DNA from: Beroe forskalii
Taxonomy: Eukaryota; Ctenophora; Nuda; Beroida; Beroidae
DNA length: 64,000 nt
Reading direction: 5' to 3'
Assembly (NCBI GenBank): GCA_011033025.1
Contig: WFMF01000243.1
Span: 62,001-126,000, forward strand
Below the pieces are notes generated by a model, which was not told where the DNA came from, ran no database searches, and worked only from the letters and a program-made list of their open reading frames with translations. Below, piece after piece: positions 46,131 to 57,980 of the stretch (within the stretch, counting starts at the first letter, position 1; each line of letters starts with the position of its first letter). The position numbers and the translations under genes are program-made.

Positions 46131-48755
46131 GAAAATGTACAGATAAACCCAAGATTATGGAAACGAATCGCGAAACGAGTTGGTATCAAAGAAAACGAAT
46201 CGAAGTTCGGTATAAATGAGATGGAGATGGAAAACACGCGAAGGATATTGCTGGTCTGGAACTGGCTGTGGGTGTGCAGTATAATTAATCATCTAATTAG
46301 TGTGTATATCTGATCACATGTTCTGGTCACGGGGTATTAAAAATAGGATTGATCAGGGAAAGATGTGACATGTCCTGCCATATGAAGAAAAGGTGAGGAC
46401 ATTAATATTATGAAGTCTTATGAGCAAAAACCAGCCGAATAATTTACCAAAATTACAGACCAAAAATGGTAGACCTAGTAGAATTGTGGTTTGATGGAAA
46501 TGATGGACTTGCTGTAGGCTCGCCAGGGTTGTCATATGAATTCGTGATCAAAGAAAGGTGAAGTGCTGATTTGGAATCCTTCCAACCAAAACAAGATCGG
46601 ACAGTCTCAATTAATAACAGCATTAGTTTGTCTACGAAAAACGACCAAACTATTTATATTTTGGTTTCCGATAACGGATATATCGGTTGTCGATAACCGA
46701 TATTCAAATCCCGTACGTTGGTGTCATGACGCCCAGAATGATTCGTCCAAATCCAGAAAGTGGGCTGAGAATTTCTCACATCTAATTAGGATAAAATTAG
46801 GGTAAAATATGGCTGGGAAGGTGGGAAGTATTAGGTCCGGGCAGCCTCGTGTTTTCGTTAAAACTCGGTCATTCCTTCAAACAACTCTTCCAGTGACACT
46901 TCGTGTCCATCCCAATTCTAAAATACCCAGAAACAGCACATTAACTGCAAAGAGATCATTCATCGCCCGCATGTAAATTACGAGGAAAGCAAGAAAAAGC
47001 AAGAAAAAGCGAGAAAAATTCTCGTCTGTTCGCCTCGGAGTCCAAATTCACTGAGAATCAAAGAGCTAGCAAAAGCAGAATCAAAGGAAACTGAAACTCA
47101 TAAACTGAGCCATGAATGTAAGTATAATTTGTCCTCTGCAGATAGTTACATCAATTTGTTGAAGACAGATATAGTGTGCTGATAGTCAGGACTGAAGAAC
47201 CGGCACGCTAAGAAACGAAACATCTTGAAACTCAGAACTCAGATCAAATACAGTTTCTAATTGAGTACAGTACATCTTGGAAAGTTGAAACTCAGATCAG
47301 TTTCTAGTACAGTACATATAACGACTTGAAACAGCTCCACAACAGCTCGGAATACAACTTCAAATGTGAAACAGCAGGTCTGAATAGTTACAGAATGTCA
47401 CTAGCTCGATAAACGTTTCAACATCATTTGCAAATTCATGGAACGTCTCAGTCTATGCATGGTATGTTGCGCAAGAAGAATGTAAAGTGGCGTCATCACC
47501 TTTATTTCAATCAGAGAATTGAAGACGCCAAAACGCAAGCAAAATGTCCAAACTCCACACATTTCAATTGTGCTGGAATTGCAGAATGTGTCGAAATTAC
47601 CGAGTTTTCATAGCAAACTCCATACACCAGAATGTTAAGTATGACGTCAAAACCGTGGATTTTATTGGCAATTTGATGACGCAAAAACACCAATATTTTG
47701 CGCACGACCGTTATACTTTTGCAGATGAACTATAAAACCTATCAAAAAGGAATGTGTTACACTGCACCAAATAGCTGTTATAGTTTGTTGATAGCTATTT
47801 AACAAGTTGACAGCGTATTATATTGGCGGTGGAAACCTGTAAAAATAAATACATATCCTCGTAGTGAAAGAGATCTTGCTGTGTGTTTCACAGGAGTTCC
47901 ACTTTCCACAGTGAGAATGTTACAAAGTGACAGTTCACAAAGTTACAAGTGACAAGGGCACTAATTTGATATCATACGGAACAATAGTTTCGTCCTTTCG
48001 TCAATATATCTCAGTGAAAATGTTTTGAAACAGTCGCTTACCAATTAAACTTAATTGTCAAAGCAGCCTCGCATGTCACTAGTATGTCACTTCAAGAACT
48101 GTAAAATGGGCAAAAAATATGACAAAAAACTAAACAGGCCATTCAAGACCGGCCACGTAAATCCAGCTTCACAATTGTGTCTGAATAAACATAGTCAGAC
48201 TCGATTGAGGTATCGAATGGAGCTAAAACCTGGGCCGTTCCCGAAAAGCTGTTCAAAACAACAAGTCACCAAAACCGCACAGGCAGAGCGATATCAAATC
48301 AATCCACCTATAGCGGACCACCTGAAGGCGATTTTCAGTCTCACTTGCGTCTGGCTGAACTATCGACTGAATGACATACGTTCATCTGACTGAACGACGA
48401 AAGGTACCAGAGAAAGGTTAAATCCAGTTTCACTCATGTCTTACTGAACTACCGGTTACGTCAAAAGAAAGGCTAAATCCAACGTTTACTTGCGTCTAAC
48501 GACAAAAAGGAAGGCGCGAGCAGAGCAGACGTCTAAGAACAGCTAAGTCATGGAAGCATCAAAACAAACGAGTTGGGAAACCATCACAAGCTGAGTAAAA
48601 AACACCAAACCATCTAAACCTCGCCTGTGACCGACAATATAAAGGGAGGCTAAATCCAGTTTTACTCGCGTCTGACTACAAAGGAATGTAAGACCCAGAC
48701 ATGTTATACCATGAGCATTACAGCGACCAGTAGTTAGTAGTTAGTAGTACCCCTT
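46131..48755. other. No gene seen
   Basis: AT-rich, with short open frames. Two GACGTCA/GACGC phrases near 47490 and 47643 look like decayed relatives of the CRE-type MITE. A 112-codon plus frame at 48055 lacks an ATG at its start and has no recognised family. Confidence 0.45.
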
Positions 48756-48848
48756 CGTGCGCGAAAAATAGGCGGTCAAATAAGTCATCATTGCTTCCTA
48801 CATTGTGCTTTGATAATGACATCATCTTATCCGCCTATTTCTCGCGAG
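48756..48848. mobile_element. CRE-type palindromic MITE
   Basis: CGTGCGCGAAAAATAGGCGG, CAAATAAGTCATCATTGC, TTTGATAATGACATCATC, TTATCCGCCTATTTCTCGCG: arms near perfect. Confidence 0.85.
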
Positions 48849-49572
48849 GGTATTTTAGTAACCGGTAGTTTTACATGTGGCTAGTGCATTTGACAGGTGT
48901 AGGTATGTACTAGTACAATGTACAATCACATTGCATAAATTCAGCGTGAATGCACCCGAAATGTACTGCTCAAGGAATGAGATACGATAATATACCTGTC
49001 CGAAAAATCAAACCATTTAAGTTTTTAGCCAAAAATACCTCTTACTTAGAATTAAAATATAAAAATATTTCAAGTAAATTGCGAAATTCATAAGTAAACG
49101 ATTATTAGCACAAAGATCTCCAATATATGACAAATGACACAGTCACCACCCTTAAGATCTCTGCTCGTGAGATCATCTACAGTCCACATCACTGTTAACT
49201 ATATTTCAATACTTCTATCCTAACATCCAGCTTCCCACATTGGATGTGGTGACGCAAAACCACAGAATTTGAAATTAGGCGCGAAATTTGAAAAATTATG
49301 ACTTGTCGGATTGGTTGGATCGCTGTCTGTGAACAGTAGTGGGAAATTCATCTCAATTTTCAGTAACTATTCATTTTTCAATGCAAAGAAAATGAGTCAC
49401 TGTTCGTCAGGATACCTTGTATCGTGTATTGTGAATTGTATAAGAGGTTGTCAATTTGTCATGGTACGGTAAATGACTACATCCTAAAATTGATAAAAAT
49501 AACTTTTTTAGATCTATCAAAATTTGATAAAAACTCTAATAAATTTAATAATATTTGATAATAATTCGGTAC
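48849..49572. other. Intron, no other feature
   Basis: AT-rich sequence directly downstream, in minus sense, of the exon ending at 49573. Confidence 0.5.
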
Positions 49573-49720
49573 CTGTGAGTTGGGGTGCGCTGTCAGGTTG
49601 TTAGTAGAGTTCCTCATGTTGTTATACGTGTTAGCTTCATAATCTGGAGACATGGGGAGAACTGGTTCAGGGTAGTGTTTGTTGTATCCGATATCTGTAG
49701 CGATAGACCGGGGTCTGGGT
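49573..49720 (-). CDS. Internal exon after a tandem-acceptor array
   Basis: A 148-base exon. Acceptor CCCCCTCAGTTACAG before 49720; donor AACTCACAG|GTACCG after 49573. One leading base completes the codon left by the exon ending at 50974, then 49 codons: PRPRSIATDIGYNKHYPEPV, LPMSPDYEANTYNNMRN, STNNLTAHPNSQ, ending in phase 0. The phase match at both the base and frame level supports the join. The first 77 bases plus the pyrimidine tract are duplicated twice more upstream (acceptors before 49903 and 50072). Only this copy continues into a proper donor. Confidence 0.75.
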
Positions 49721-50345
49721 CTGTAACTGAGGGGGAGTTGGAGTTAGAGGGGAGAGGGGGAGTTAGAGGGGAGTTAGAGTGGGACTTAGAGTGGGACTTA
49801 GAGAGGGGGAGGGGATGTAACATAGTCTGGAGACATGGGGAGAACTGGTTCAGGGTAGTGTTTGTTGTATCCGATATCTGTAGCGATAGACCGGGGTCTG
49901 GGTCTGTAACTGAGGGGAGTGGGAGTTAGAGGGGAATGGGAGTTAGAGTGGGAGTTAGAGTGGGACTTAGAGAGGGGGAGGGGTTGTAACATAATCTGAA
50001 GACATGGGGAGAACTGGTTCAGGGTAGTGTTTGTTGTATCCGATATCTGTAGCGATAGACCGGGGTCTGGGTCTGTAACTGAGGGGGAGAGTGGGGAGTT
50101 AGAGGGGAGTGGGGGTTAGAGTGGGAGTGGGGGGTTAGGGGGGAGTGGGAGGGGAAGTTAGAGGGGGAGTCAGAGTGGGAGTTAGAGTTGGAGTTAAAGG
50201 GGGTGTGAGTGGAGGAGTTAGAGAATAGATGGGGAGTTAGAGTGGGAGTTGGGGAGGCGGGGGGAGGGTAAGAGGGGGTAAACATGTTGGAGTTTTAAAG
50301 TGGTAGCGAGGAAGGGAGTTAAAAAAGGGTAGTTAGAGTGAGAGT
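49721..50345. repeat. Intronic minisatellite carrying duplicated exon heads
   Basis: On the plus strand a G-rich GGGGAGTTAGAGGGGAGT tract, which is a long pyrimidine tract on the coding strand, alternates with two extra copies of the exon head (about 49825-49903 and 49995-50072). The steps are 183 and 169 bases. Used as exons, the extra copies would read DYVT.PPPL and hit TAA within eight codons. Confidence 0.85.
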
Positions 50346-50973
50346 TGGAGTCAGGACGATAAAGCACAAGGTATTTGGTAGGGTACCGGTAGGGCTAAGG
50401 GGAGCTAATATTATTTTGAAAGTGTAACCCCAAAAACATCCTTTGAATTTATCAACATTCTTATTATACATCATCCATAATCATACAGGATATACTTGAG
50501 ATCAGAAGAGTTGAGATAAGAAAGTCAGCCTGTTGATAGTTCGGCTTCAAAGTCATGCATAGAAAGAGGGCAAAGAAAGAGAGAAAGATACTCGTGCAAT
50601 CAGAATGCATAATTCATAACAATAATTGATTTCAGTAACAATTTGGCGATGACATAGGTGTCAGATGTGAGCTTCGGTGATGTGAAATGATTCATTATCA
50701 ATAGATACTTTGATATACCGAACCGATAACCGAACACTGAACTGGTGTCGGGATCTTTTATATTGTGATCAAATGACTGATTACTGGGGAATTAATGATT
50801 TCCACCCGCTTTCAACTTCCACAATACCGCCTTCCCATGTAGAAGACTAGAAGATACAACATTTTCATTCCGGTCGATATGGTCCAATAAATATGCTGTC
50901 GATATTCCATCTGCGATAAGCAGAAGACGATCAAATTGGATCGAAGCGATGGAAATAACGTGCAAAAACTCAC
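50346..50973. other. Intron, no other feature
   Basis: Between the two in-phase exons. A minus frame at 50792-50995 overlaps the exon end in another phase and has no support. Confidence 0.55.
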
Positions 50974-52512
50974 GCTGGATCATCCTCTCCCTCATCCTCC
51001 AGAGCCGTTATCTCCACCTCCACCCCACTCGAATTACCCACTCCACCTAACTTCCTAGATCTGAGAAGTGGGGATTTTTCTGGCTTCATCACCACTTCAC
51101 CATCATCTGACACATCATGATTAAGCAGCAGGGACTTCATATTCGCGTTATCTTCAGCAGCCAGGGTTCGCAGGAGAGATTTGTTATCGTCGATTGTGGT
51201 GCGGGTTAAAGTTTTATCTTCATCTTCTCCCCCCATCCCACCACGGGTTAGGGTTCTGTCGTCGCCACCCACGCGGGTTAGGGTAGAGTCACGGTCGTCT
51301 GAAGGGCAGAGAGCCCCTCGCAGAGGAGGTGGGTCGAGCTCAGCCCCGCAAGAACTGACAGAACTTCTGTCGGAGTTATGTGAACTTCTGTCCGAGTTAT
51401 GTGAACTTCTGTCCGAATGGTGTGAACTTCTGTCTGAACTTCGATCAGAATGGTGTGAACTCCGATCAGAATGGTGCGAACTCCTATCCGAATTGTTTGA
51501 TGAATTGCGTCCATTTCGCTTAACAACCTCCTCTTCCTCCTCATCTTCACAGCGTCCCATCGCCGAATACGGCTCATAATCATCCTCATCAACTCGCCCA
51601 CTACCCGCACTTGCGGGCCTCGCAATCACCGCCCGACGGGCATTCTCCAGCACCGGAGACCGAAGGTTGTTTGAACCAACGTGACCTGCCACAGACTTCG
51701 GTCTCACCGGGTGGCGTTGAGTCTTGTGATAATTGGCTGATCGGCGGGTTATGTCCGGGGATTGAAGGGATCTCCGAGGGATATCGGGCGAATTCACGGA
51801 TCTCCGCGGGATTTTGGGCGAGTCCTTGTTACTGATCGGATGGTAGAGGGTGTTGTTACTGCTCCGAGGGGAGAGCTCGGGATGATCGGGATCGCTGGTA
51901 AGCCGGGATCTCGTCCCTTGGAACCCGTATCTCCGAGAAACTGTCGGAGAGCTGCTCCTACAAGGGTCCGAGGCTGTGCGGGCGCTTTCAGCTCCACATT
52001 TTCTAATCCCGCCCAGAACCCTCCCGTTTCCCTCCCGCACTAGACCGACTTCCAGTACTGCTGCTACCACTGCTGCCCGCGTATTTAGCCCGCACAGCAC
52101 TGCCGTTGTAAGAATCGCATTTAGTAGTGTAACGAACGGGGGAGTTCCGATAGGAAATCCCGGAATCGGGGGATTTAATGTAACTGGTGGTGGTGGTATC
52201 GGGAGACTTGTAAATCCTGTTACAAGTCGAGTCTGATGAAGTGTTTCTTGGGGTTGAAGAATTCACGAGGTTTGAGGAATTCACTAGGTTTGAGGAGCCA
52301 TTTGTACCGAGATTCGATGAGACATTCCCATTATTAGCGGCAGAAGAACGGGTGTTGTTACTCGTGTAATGATGATCGTACGATGCCCTGGTATCTGTTG
52401 CCCGGTGGTCGGTATAAGTGGATGTTCTTGTGGGGATGTAGGTTGAGGATCTGTAGGACGGAACAGTGGGGATCTCAGTCCGTCTCCGGAAGCGAGGCGA
52501 GCTATTCATCAT
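50974..52512 (-). CDS. Large disordered-protein exon with one-base frameshift
   Basis: Starts MMNSSPRFRRRTEIPTVPS at 52512, the first Met after an in-frame TAA at 52554-52552, so a true start is plausible. Donor GATCCAGC|GTGAGT follows 50974 and leaves two codon bases, matching the next exon. The first frame runs about 165 codons (Ser/Thr/Asn/Tyr rich, SSNLVNSSNLVNS, KSPDTTTTSYIKSPD), then meets TAG in a GGGCGGGATTAG context near 52003-52020. Removing one base there joins IRKCGAESARTASDP and the rest, including PRRS/DIPRRS repeats, an acidic CEDEEEEEVV, SDRSSHHSDRSSHN 18-bp repeats (51360-51510) and RTLTRGG/KTLTR phrases. The frameshift is probably a base-call error. No domain recognised. Confidence 0.75.
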
Positions 52513-54594
52513 CAGGGGTAGAGAGGGGGAAGGGTGACATGGATTGTGGGATTAGCTAGAATGGGGACCGACACAGAGTTAGATTCAACAAATCAGATGT
52601 CAATGGGATAACCGAGGAATACTCAATAAATGGGAATAGAAATAAAGTTGGAAAATGAAATTATCACAAAGCACAAAGATCGTCAAAAATAACTAGGCAA
52701 AGCAAAAAATTTGAACGAAATATGGAATTTTGGATAAAAACCTATTGTCAACATTTGGGATATTTTGAATTACAGTACATTTGGTTTATTTATAGGCTAT
52801 CAATTCGCCGATAAGACTGAAAAATACGAGGGTATAATTTTGTAAAAGGGCGATGAAGTCCAACAAAAACTCAAAGATAATATCTTGAAAATGTACCCCT
52901 GTCAAAGTAAAAACTCCTGACAGCAGCGCATAAAGAGAATTGGTGTACCATTCAGAAGTTCAAAAGATGCCTATCATAAAAGCAATGAAAAACAAGCCAA
53001 AAGCGTGACTTTTTAGTCTTTACGTTCCCGCGATAAATGAAAAATCATGAAGTTTCATGCAAGAAAGGTGGCTAGGACGATAATTCGCTGGTTCAAGAGC
53101 AATAGGGCCGACTATCATAGAGCGCACGATACATTGTCGGATTGATAGCTTCCAAATATATCGATACATCACACGATGACAAAAATTAATAATTAGCCAC
53201 GAAATCAAAATATGAATATGATAAAATACATTTCATACAAAGAGACTCAAGAAACTCAAGAAAGCTTCAGAGAACAGTACGAAAAAGACGTGATCGTACG
53301 CTACTAATTAAAACATGAGCGTGCTTTCTTACAATGTAATATAATGTATGTGCTCATAAAATATAATAAAACTTTTAATATATATCACAAAATAGGACTC
53401 AGGATACGAAATATATAAATTACAATTGTACATCAAGTCCCACGTGTGTGTAAGGCATACTCATGGCGGCAGTTGACGTAAAATTATATATATCAAGAAA
53501 TATATTAGGGCCGAAAATTTGAATTTGAGTATATATCTGTTCTGAATGATTTCAGACATGAAATACATACAGCTAATCAAAATATATACTCTCGTATGTA
53601 CAGAGCAAATCATTCTGTAGAAAGTCAAATGGCTGGAATCAAATGAACTTTTTCGTCCAATTAAATAGAACTCCCAGACCTTTTTATTGGTGTCATAATA
53701 ACATAATACTAAAACACTTGCATGATCAGGTCAATATTTGTACTGTAGACCCTCGCTTGAGCCCATGAGAATTCCAGAACCCAGCTTCCCCCGAAAATGC
53801 CTCAACTTTATCAGCAATGCCTGTAATCAGTACATTGCTAGCTATGATCTAATATTTAGTCGCGACAGTCGACACAAGAGAGACGGAATGCTCAGGGATC
53901 CAATCAAAAGTCAGGACTATGATCTATCATTAAATAGCATAATTCTTGTAAGTTTTCGGACGTTTATTATACTACTTTTCATCAGATATATACGAAATAT
54001 CTCTTTTATGGTATCTAGCCTAAATTCTGGAGGTCAATTCGTCGGAAAAATCACCAATTATAAATTTCATTAAGTGAACACTTCGTCATTGAAATTTAAT
54101 TAGTCATAACATGTAGCAAAAATAGTGTCATAATTTTCAGAATTAAGCCAAGAAAGTAGTCTATTCTGAATTCATCTGAAAATATATAGCCTAGATAAAT
54201 GGCGCGATATTTTTGGCATTACAGAATTTTAGATTTGACAGGTGTTATGGGCTTTCTGTTGGAGTTACTGATTTTTCTATCAATATGTTGTCGGGCTTCC
54301 GGGTCAATTTTCAGCTTTTCGGTGCTTCTGAAGTTGACAAAACGTCAGATTATTGCAGAAATTACTATATATCAGATGCACCAATGCATTGAAATTACGT
54401 GTTTCTGTTGACACTTATTTCCGCAAAAACTAAAGCAAAACAGTCGCACATATAGAACAAAGTTTGATTATATTATCAGTCTAAAAATATATATATAATC
54501 GAAAGCATGACGGCTCACGTCCTTCAGGGGCTTCACACCGTAAAAACAAAGCGCGTAAGCCGTGAAAATTGACATAAAGAGCGACAAAATGACA
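52513..54594. other. Upstream region, no gene seen
   Basis: 5-prime side of the exon above. It could contain the promoter or a non-coding first exon, but nothing specific can be pointed to. AT-rich, with open frames up to 111 codons (53738) lacking support. Confidence 0.45.
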
Positions 54595-56563
54595 TCGTCA
54601 CCTTCAAATCAAAAGGTGATAACTTGAAAAGTATAGTTTTGAGATAATCGAAAAAAACTAATTTTCTTCAAAACTAATGGTCAAATGTTCTCAACTTATG
54701 GTTTTTGAATAGTATGTAATAATGTAGTATGATCAGATAATGTTTTCACTCCTCCCGATGTCCACCCAATTAATTACAATTAATTAATTAATTGAAAAGT
54801 TGACAGTTATCACCTTTGGTCGAAACTTTAATTTTAAAAATGATTTGAAGAGGTGATATCTCTAATTATAACCTTTGAATTACTTTTTCTCCTACTAAAG
54901 ACAGCAGTATTATCACATATTATATTGAGTTATCACCTTATTGCCTTAAATTCCATAATTTCAAGATATCAAAATGTTCTTGAATTATTTAAAAACTGAT
55001 ATTTGAAGACGACATCCTTTTGTTATTTTCTTCGGTTCTTATTTTATTTTCAAAAACACTAAAATTATAAAGTTTCATGAAATTTAATGACATCATTACG
55101 AAATTTCACGATTTTTAGCGCCTTTGTAGTGATTTTAAGAAAAGAAAGCCCTATTAATTTTCATTTAGCCCTTTCATGATACTGTTCACAATTATTTTGT
55201 ACCCTAAAATCCTTATTAAAGTATTAAGTTTCAACTCAAATTGTGGCTGCTATTTAGCTATTTGTGTGAGTTCATCAAACTACTTTTCGGTAGTACTATG
55301 TACCATACTAGCATAAAGCTTTGACATGTCATGTCTGCTTGAAATTACATATTTCAAACTATTCAGAAAGTATGGAAGTAGAAACACTAAACACCATCTA
55401 AATTAACAATATCATCATGACGTCTTGAGCAAACTCCGTGCTTTATTGAGGATTTACACATTCCTTTTATCAGTCACAAAAATACCACTTTACATCTATC
55501 AAGTTTTACTTGTTACTTTGTTTTTTGTGAAGAATGGCCAGAAATTAACATTTTATTTTATTTAACAAACTGACAACCATAGGGATAAAATCGTGTGTTT
55601 TCGGTCAGATATGTGGTTCTGATCATGGTTAATACCACTGTGGTCATCTTATTATTACAACCTATATGTCATTCCAATTGATTAAATCAGAAAAAAATCC
55701 TCCAAATCAGCAAATCATCCATTCATCGTAGAAATGAAATCGTGGCTCCTTGAATTTCCTATTAGTAATTTCCTAACTTGCAGATTCCAAATAAGGCAAA
55801 AATATTTTAGTAATAGAGCAATAGTACCTAATCATCAATCACTACAGCATTGTTTACAGGTACTCAATTTTAAAACAAATGGGTGACATAATAATGGAAA
55901 TAATTTGGAAAATGCATAACTATGTCATACTCCAAGTTGTCAAAAATGAACTGTTGGCACTGAAAAGAAATGTTTCACCTCGATACTTCTCTATATTATT
56001 GCTGACCAATGCTCACGAAAGCACGTCAAAAACTTCCATATACTGTTAGTACCTACTCTGAAATTACTATAATAGGTATTTTTAGATTTCCTAGACGAAT
56101 CTTTGATACAACAGAGGCACATTATAGTACTTAAAACATTCTTACAATTTCTTATTTCTCAAATTGAGAAACCTAAATATGTGAAAAATTACTTTCAAAC
56201 TGGGTTATAACTCAAGTTATAACCTGAAAATTAATAGAAAAAAGCAAACAATCTTTCAAAAATAGGGTTATAACTGGAGTTATAACCTTTTTCGGAATTT
56301 TGGACTGTTTTATTCGTTACTAAAAGGTGATATGTTGAGTTATAGCCCTATAAAATTTATTTTATTATTTCAAATTATTTTTAGGAGGTAATAACTCGGG
56401 TTATAACTTTTGGCAAAACTTTCTAAAAAATTTTGTTGCTGATTTTGCTCAAATCACTTCAAAATTTCACTCACGGGTGCGCAATGAGATTCTGAATCAC
56501 TTGGTAAGGTTTTTTTGAAAAGGTGATAACTCGAGTTATCACCTTTTGATTTGAAGGTGACGA
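54595..56563 (+). mobile_element. Palindrome-studded element P, copy 1
   Basis: 1969 bases with termini TCGTCACCTTCAAATC ... GATTTGAAGGTGACGA. It matches 60503-62472 in the opposite orientation at what looks like about 99 percent identity. One end carries a series of palindromes of the form GGT[GT]ATAACTC[GC]AGTTAT[AC]ACC, spaced about 70-80 bases apart; the other end has looser versions. Flanks are ..ACA and CAT.., allowing at most a 2-bp duplication (CA). No transposase frame; the longest open frames are under 110 codons and A/T-driven. Family unknown to me. Confidence 0.88.
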
Positions 56564-56889
56564 CATGTGTTTTTCGGTAATATATCACGTTATTACAAGA
56601 TTATAGACGGTAAGCCGTCCCCAAGAGACCACATGTTTAACCAACAGAATGATGTTTTTACGACCGCCTATCCTTTCCACACCACCTTATCCAGAAATCA
56701 AAATATAACATGAAACGCAGCCTAACTTATATTCTACCTATATTTCGCAGCTCATATGATTGCAGTTTATATTTATATACTTCCTTAGGTCATTGCGAAG
56801 ACCTATAAAACTGACTGTGAAAGGCACTATTATCAGTATTGGCAGCACTATAGTACGTGAGCAGCGGTGACTTAATCTGTTTCACAACA
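56564..56889. other. No gene seen
   Basis: Short spacer between element P and copy B. AGACGGTAAGCCGTCCCC (56604-56622) is a small hairpin whose words echo CGTAAGCCGTG on the other side of element P (54554), so the host sequence of P was itself repetitive. Confidence 0.45.
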
Positions 56890-56985
56890 TGCCCGTGCGA
56901 GAGAAATAGGCAGTTAAGAAATTCCGTCATTATCATAGCGAGATACAGTAACTTGAGAACGTTTAGCGTTCTGTTTTTTCACACA
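56890..56985. mobile_element. CRE-type MITE at the left border of copy B
   Basis: CCGTGCGAGAGAAATAGGCAG, TTAAGAAATTCCGTCATTATC, AACTTGAGAACGTTTAGCG, TTCTGTTTTTTCACAC. Copy A retains only the second half (from about 11405), its left part being lost in poor-quality sequence. Confidence 0.65.
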
Positions 56986-57893
56986 TCTTATAGTAGAAGT
57001 ATTGCGTTTCCCTGCCTCCTAGCATGCTGGCAGCCGGTAGGGTACCCGAGTGGGAAAGGTGTTAAAAGCAAGGCAGTGGGAGAAAGCAAGCCGCGAGGGA
57101 ACGCAGGCATAGGTAGGGGAAACGAACCAGTGAGGGGACGTAGGGTGAGGGTCATGAAATGGCAGGTATAGTGAAAGCGAATAGTGATTTTCTGAAGTTT
57201 TGAGGGAACGCAAAATTGAGGGCGCAAAAGTGAGTGGGAAAAGCGGTGGGAAAGGAACGGAAAACAAACGTAAGGAGGGCGAACCAGCGAGACTCATTCG
57301 CAAAAAAAACGCAACTCCGTTCTTGAGTGCTTCTTGAAAGAAAACACAAAAAGATAGCTTGGAGAGGTAAAAGGAAGCGAGGGTCAAGACAAACAAGACC
57401 AGTCATCATAAAACTGAGCTAGTAAACCAGTTGAAAATCGAAGGGGAACTCACAAGTTCAAAATAAGTTAAAAGATCAAAGAAGAGGGAAGCGAAGAAGG
57501 GTAAAGTAGGGCAAGACTGAAGACAAGTTATCATTAGTTCCTCGGGATGTGTACTCGCGGAGATTCAGCAAGTGTTAATGAGGTACAATAATAGTGTTAA
57601 AAAACAGGGCGAACACGCACAGAAGTTAATGAAAATATCTTTTTAGCCACGAGAGGGGGAGGAGAAATCTCTATTTTCAGTGATGCGCCAACCGGACTTA
57701 TTATAAAGTGCACACACGGATTTTAGGACTATAAAATCAATGAAGATGACCAACAGACGGTTTAATTATAAAAAAGTTGAATGTTGAATGTACAGGTGCG
57801 CCGAATGCAGCAGAAAAGAGCATGCATATCACACTATACTATTGGCATGCATATTATTTATTAGTACAGCTTCAAATCATAAACTAAACCCGC

Positions 57894-57980
57894 GTGCGCA
57901 AAATAGACGGTTCAACCTCATCAACCAACTACATTACGCTATGACAATGATGTCATCGATTATCCGCCTGGTTTTTGCGA
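57894..57980. mobile_element. CRE-bearing MITE within copy B
   Basis: GTGCGCAAAATAGACGG, TTCAACCTCATCAACC, ATGACAATGATGTCATCG, ATTATCCGCCTGGTTTTTGCG. Here the TGACGTCA core present in copy A has become TGATGTCA. Confidence 0.75.

Noticed and set aside
48055..48393. 112-codon plus-strand frame rich in Lys and Gln
   Set aside because: Begins at a non-ATG codon, no splice sites or recognised family, and lies in otherwise non-coding DNA.
54595..56563. Helitron assignment for element P because it starts with TC after an A
   Set aside because: The other end is the inverted TCGTCACC and not CTRR, and it is not followed by T in either copy.
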